Below are positions 7,328-7,436 of a DNA stretch of 7,436 bases, one piece after another. A model generated the notes under the pieces. The model had not been told where the DNA came from. It saw only the letters and a list, made by a program, of their open reading frames with translations, and made no database searches. This DNA is from an uncultured Prevotellaceae bacterium (lineage in GTDB: Bacteria; Bacteroidota; Bacteroidia; Bacteroidales; Bacteroidaceae): contig CALGGJ010000021.1 in NCBI GenBank assembly GCA_937915745.1, positions 1 through 7,436 on the forward strand, read 5' to 3'. Position 1 is the stretch's first letter; every line of letters begins with the position of its first letter. A program made the position numbers and the translations under genes.

Positions 7328-7347
7328 TAACATCTGAACAATTCATT

Positions 7348-7384
7348 GAAGCCATCCGGAGAGATACATACTTCGGATGGCTTT
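7348..7384 (+). terminator. Rho-independent terminator of the beta-galactosidase gene
   Basis: AGCCATCCG (7350-7358) pairs perfectly with CGGATGGCT (7374-7382). The stem extends inward by GAG/CTT, with one G-T wobble, and outward by A-T and a G-T wobble, leaving a 9-base loop. A short T-run (TTTT at 7382-7385) follows on the plus strand. It begins 20 bases after the GH2 stop, indicating that the gene is transcribed alone. Confidence 0.8.
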
Positions 7385-7385
7385 T

Positions 7386-7436
7386 AACCCAAATCGGTCA
7401 TTAGCGTTTAGATGATTTTAAGTTTATTTTCGAGCA
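7386..7436. other. AT-rich trailing sequence, nothing recognised
   Basis: The last 51 bases after the terminator are too short to show a gene, and I see no start codon context or promoter match in them. Confidence 0.4.

Overview
The window looks like chromosomal DNA from a Bacteroidales bacterium, most likely Prevotella-like. The evidence is the Bacteroidota-type promoter boxes (TTTG about 20 bases before TAnnTTTG), the lack of clear Shine-Dalgarno sequences before the starts, and the protein types: a secreted LacZ-type GH2 enzyme, and a secreted esterase whose C-terminus resembles a type IX sorting tail. The genus is inferred, not proven.

Layout. (1) 1-60, minus: tRNA-Arg(TCT), cut by the window edge inside its T loop. 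(2) 61-292: intergenic, with two identical 42-bp tandem repeats and a 13-bp inverted copy of part of the repeat; these copies carry TATCTTTG promoter-like boxes. (3) 293-1726, minus: 23S rRNA m5U methyltransferase of the RlmD/RumA type, with its iron-sulfur and catalytic cysteines intact. (4) 1727-2126: intergenic, holding a REP-like element of two near-identical 47/48-bp repeats with inverted arms, then a terminator for the next gene. (5) 2127-3809, minus: secreted alpha/beta-hydrolase esterase of the PHB-depolymerase/CE1-like type, with an Ig-like domain, a long helical region and a possible sorting tail. (6) 3810-4138: AT-rich divergent promoter region. (7) 4139-7327, plus: secreted five-domain GH2 beta-galactosidase with an unusual glutamine-rich insert, followed by a strong hairpin terminator at 7348-7384.

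The tRNA and rlmD are housekeeping genes. The esterase and beta-galactosidase are transcribed divergently from a shared spacer and both carry export signals, so they may act together on a decorated glycan outside the cytoplasm. No SusC/SusD pair, sensor or other polysaccharide-utilisation gene lies in the window, so a shared substrate is only a suggestion. I found no CRISPR array, transposase, phage gene or defence system, and nothing that amounts to a new biological system. The parts worth a second look are the two intergenic repeat families, the domain build of the esterase and the Q-rich insert in the beta-galactosidase.
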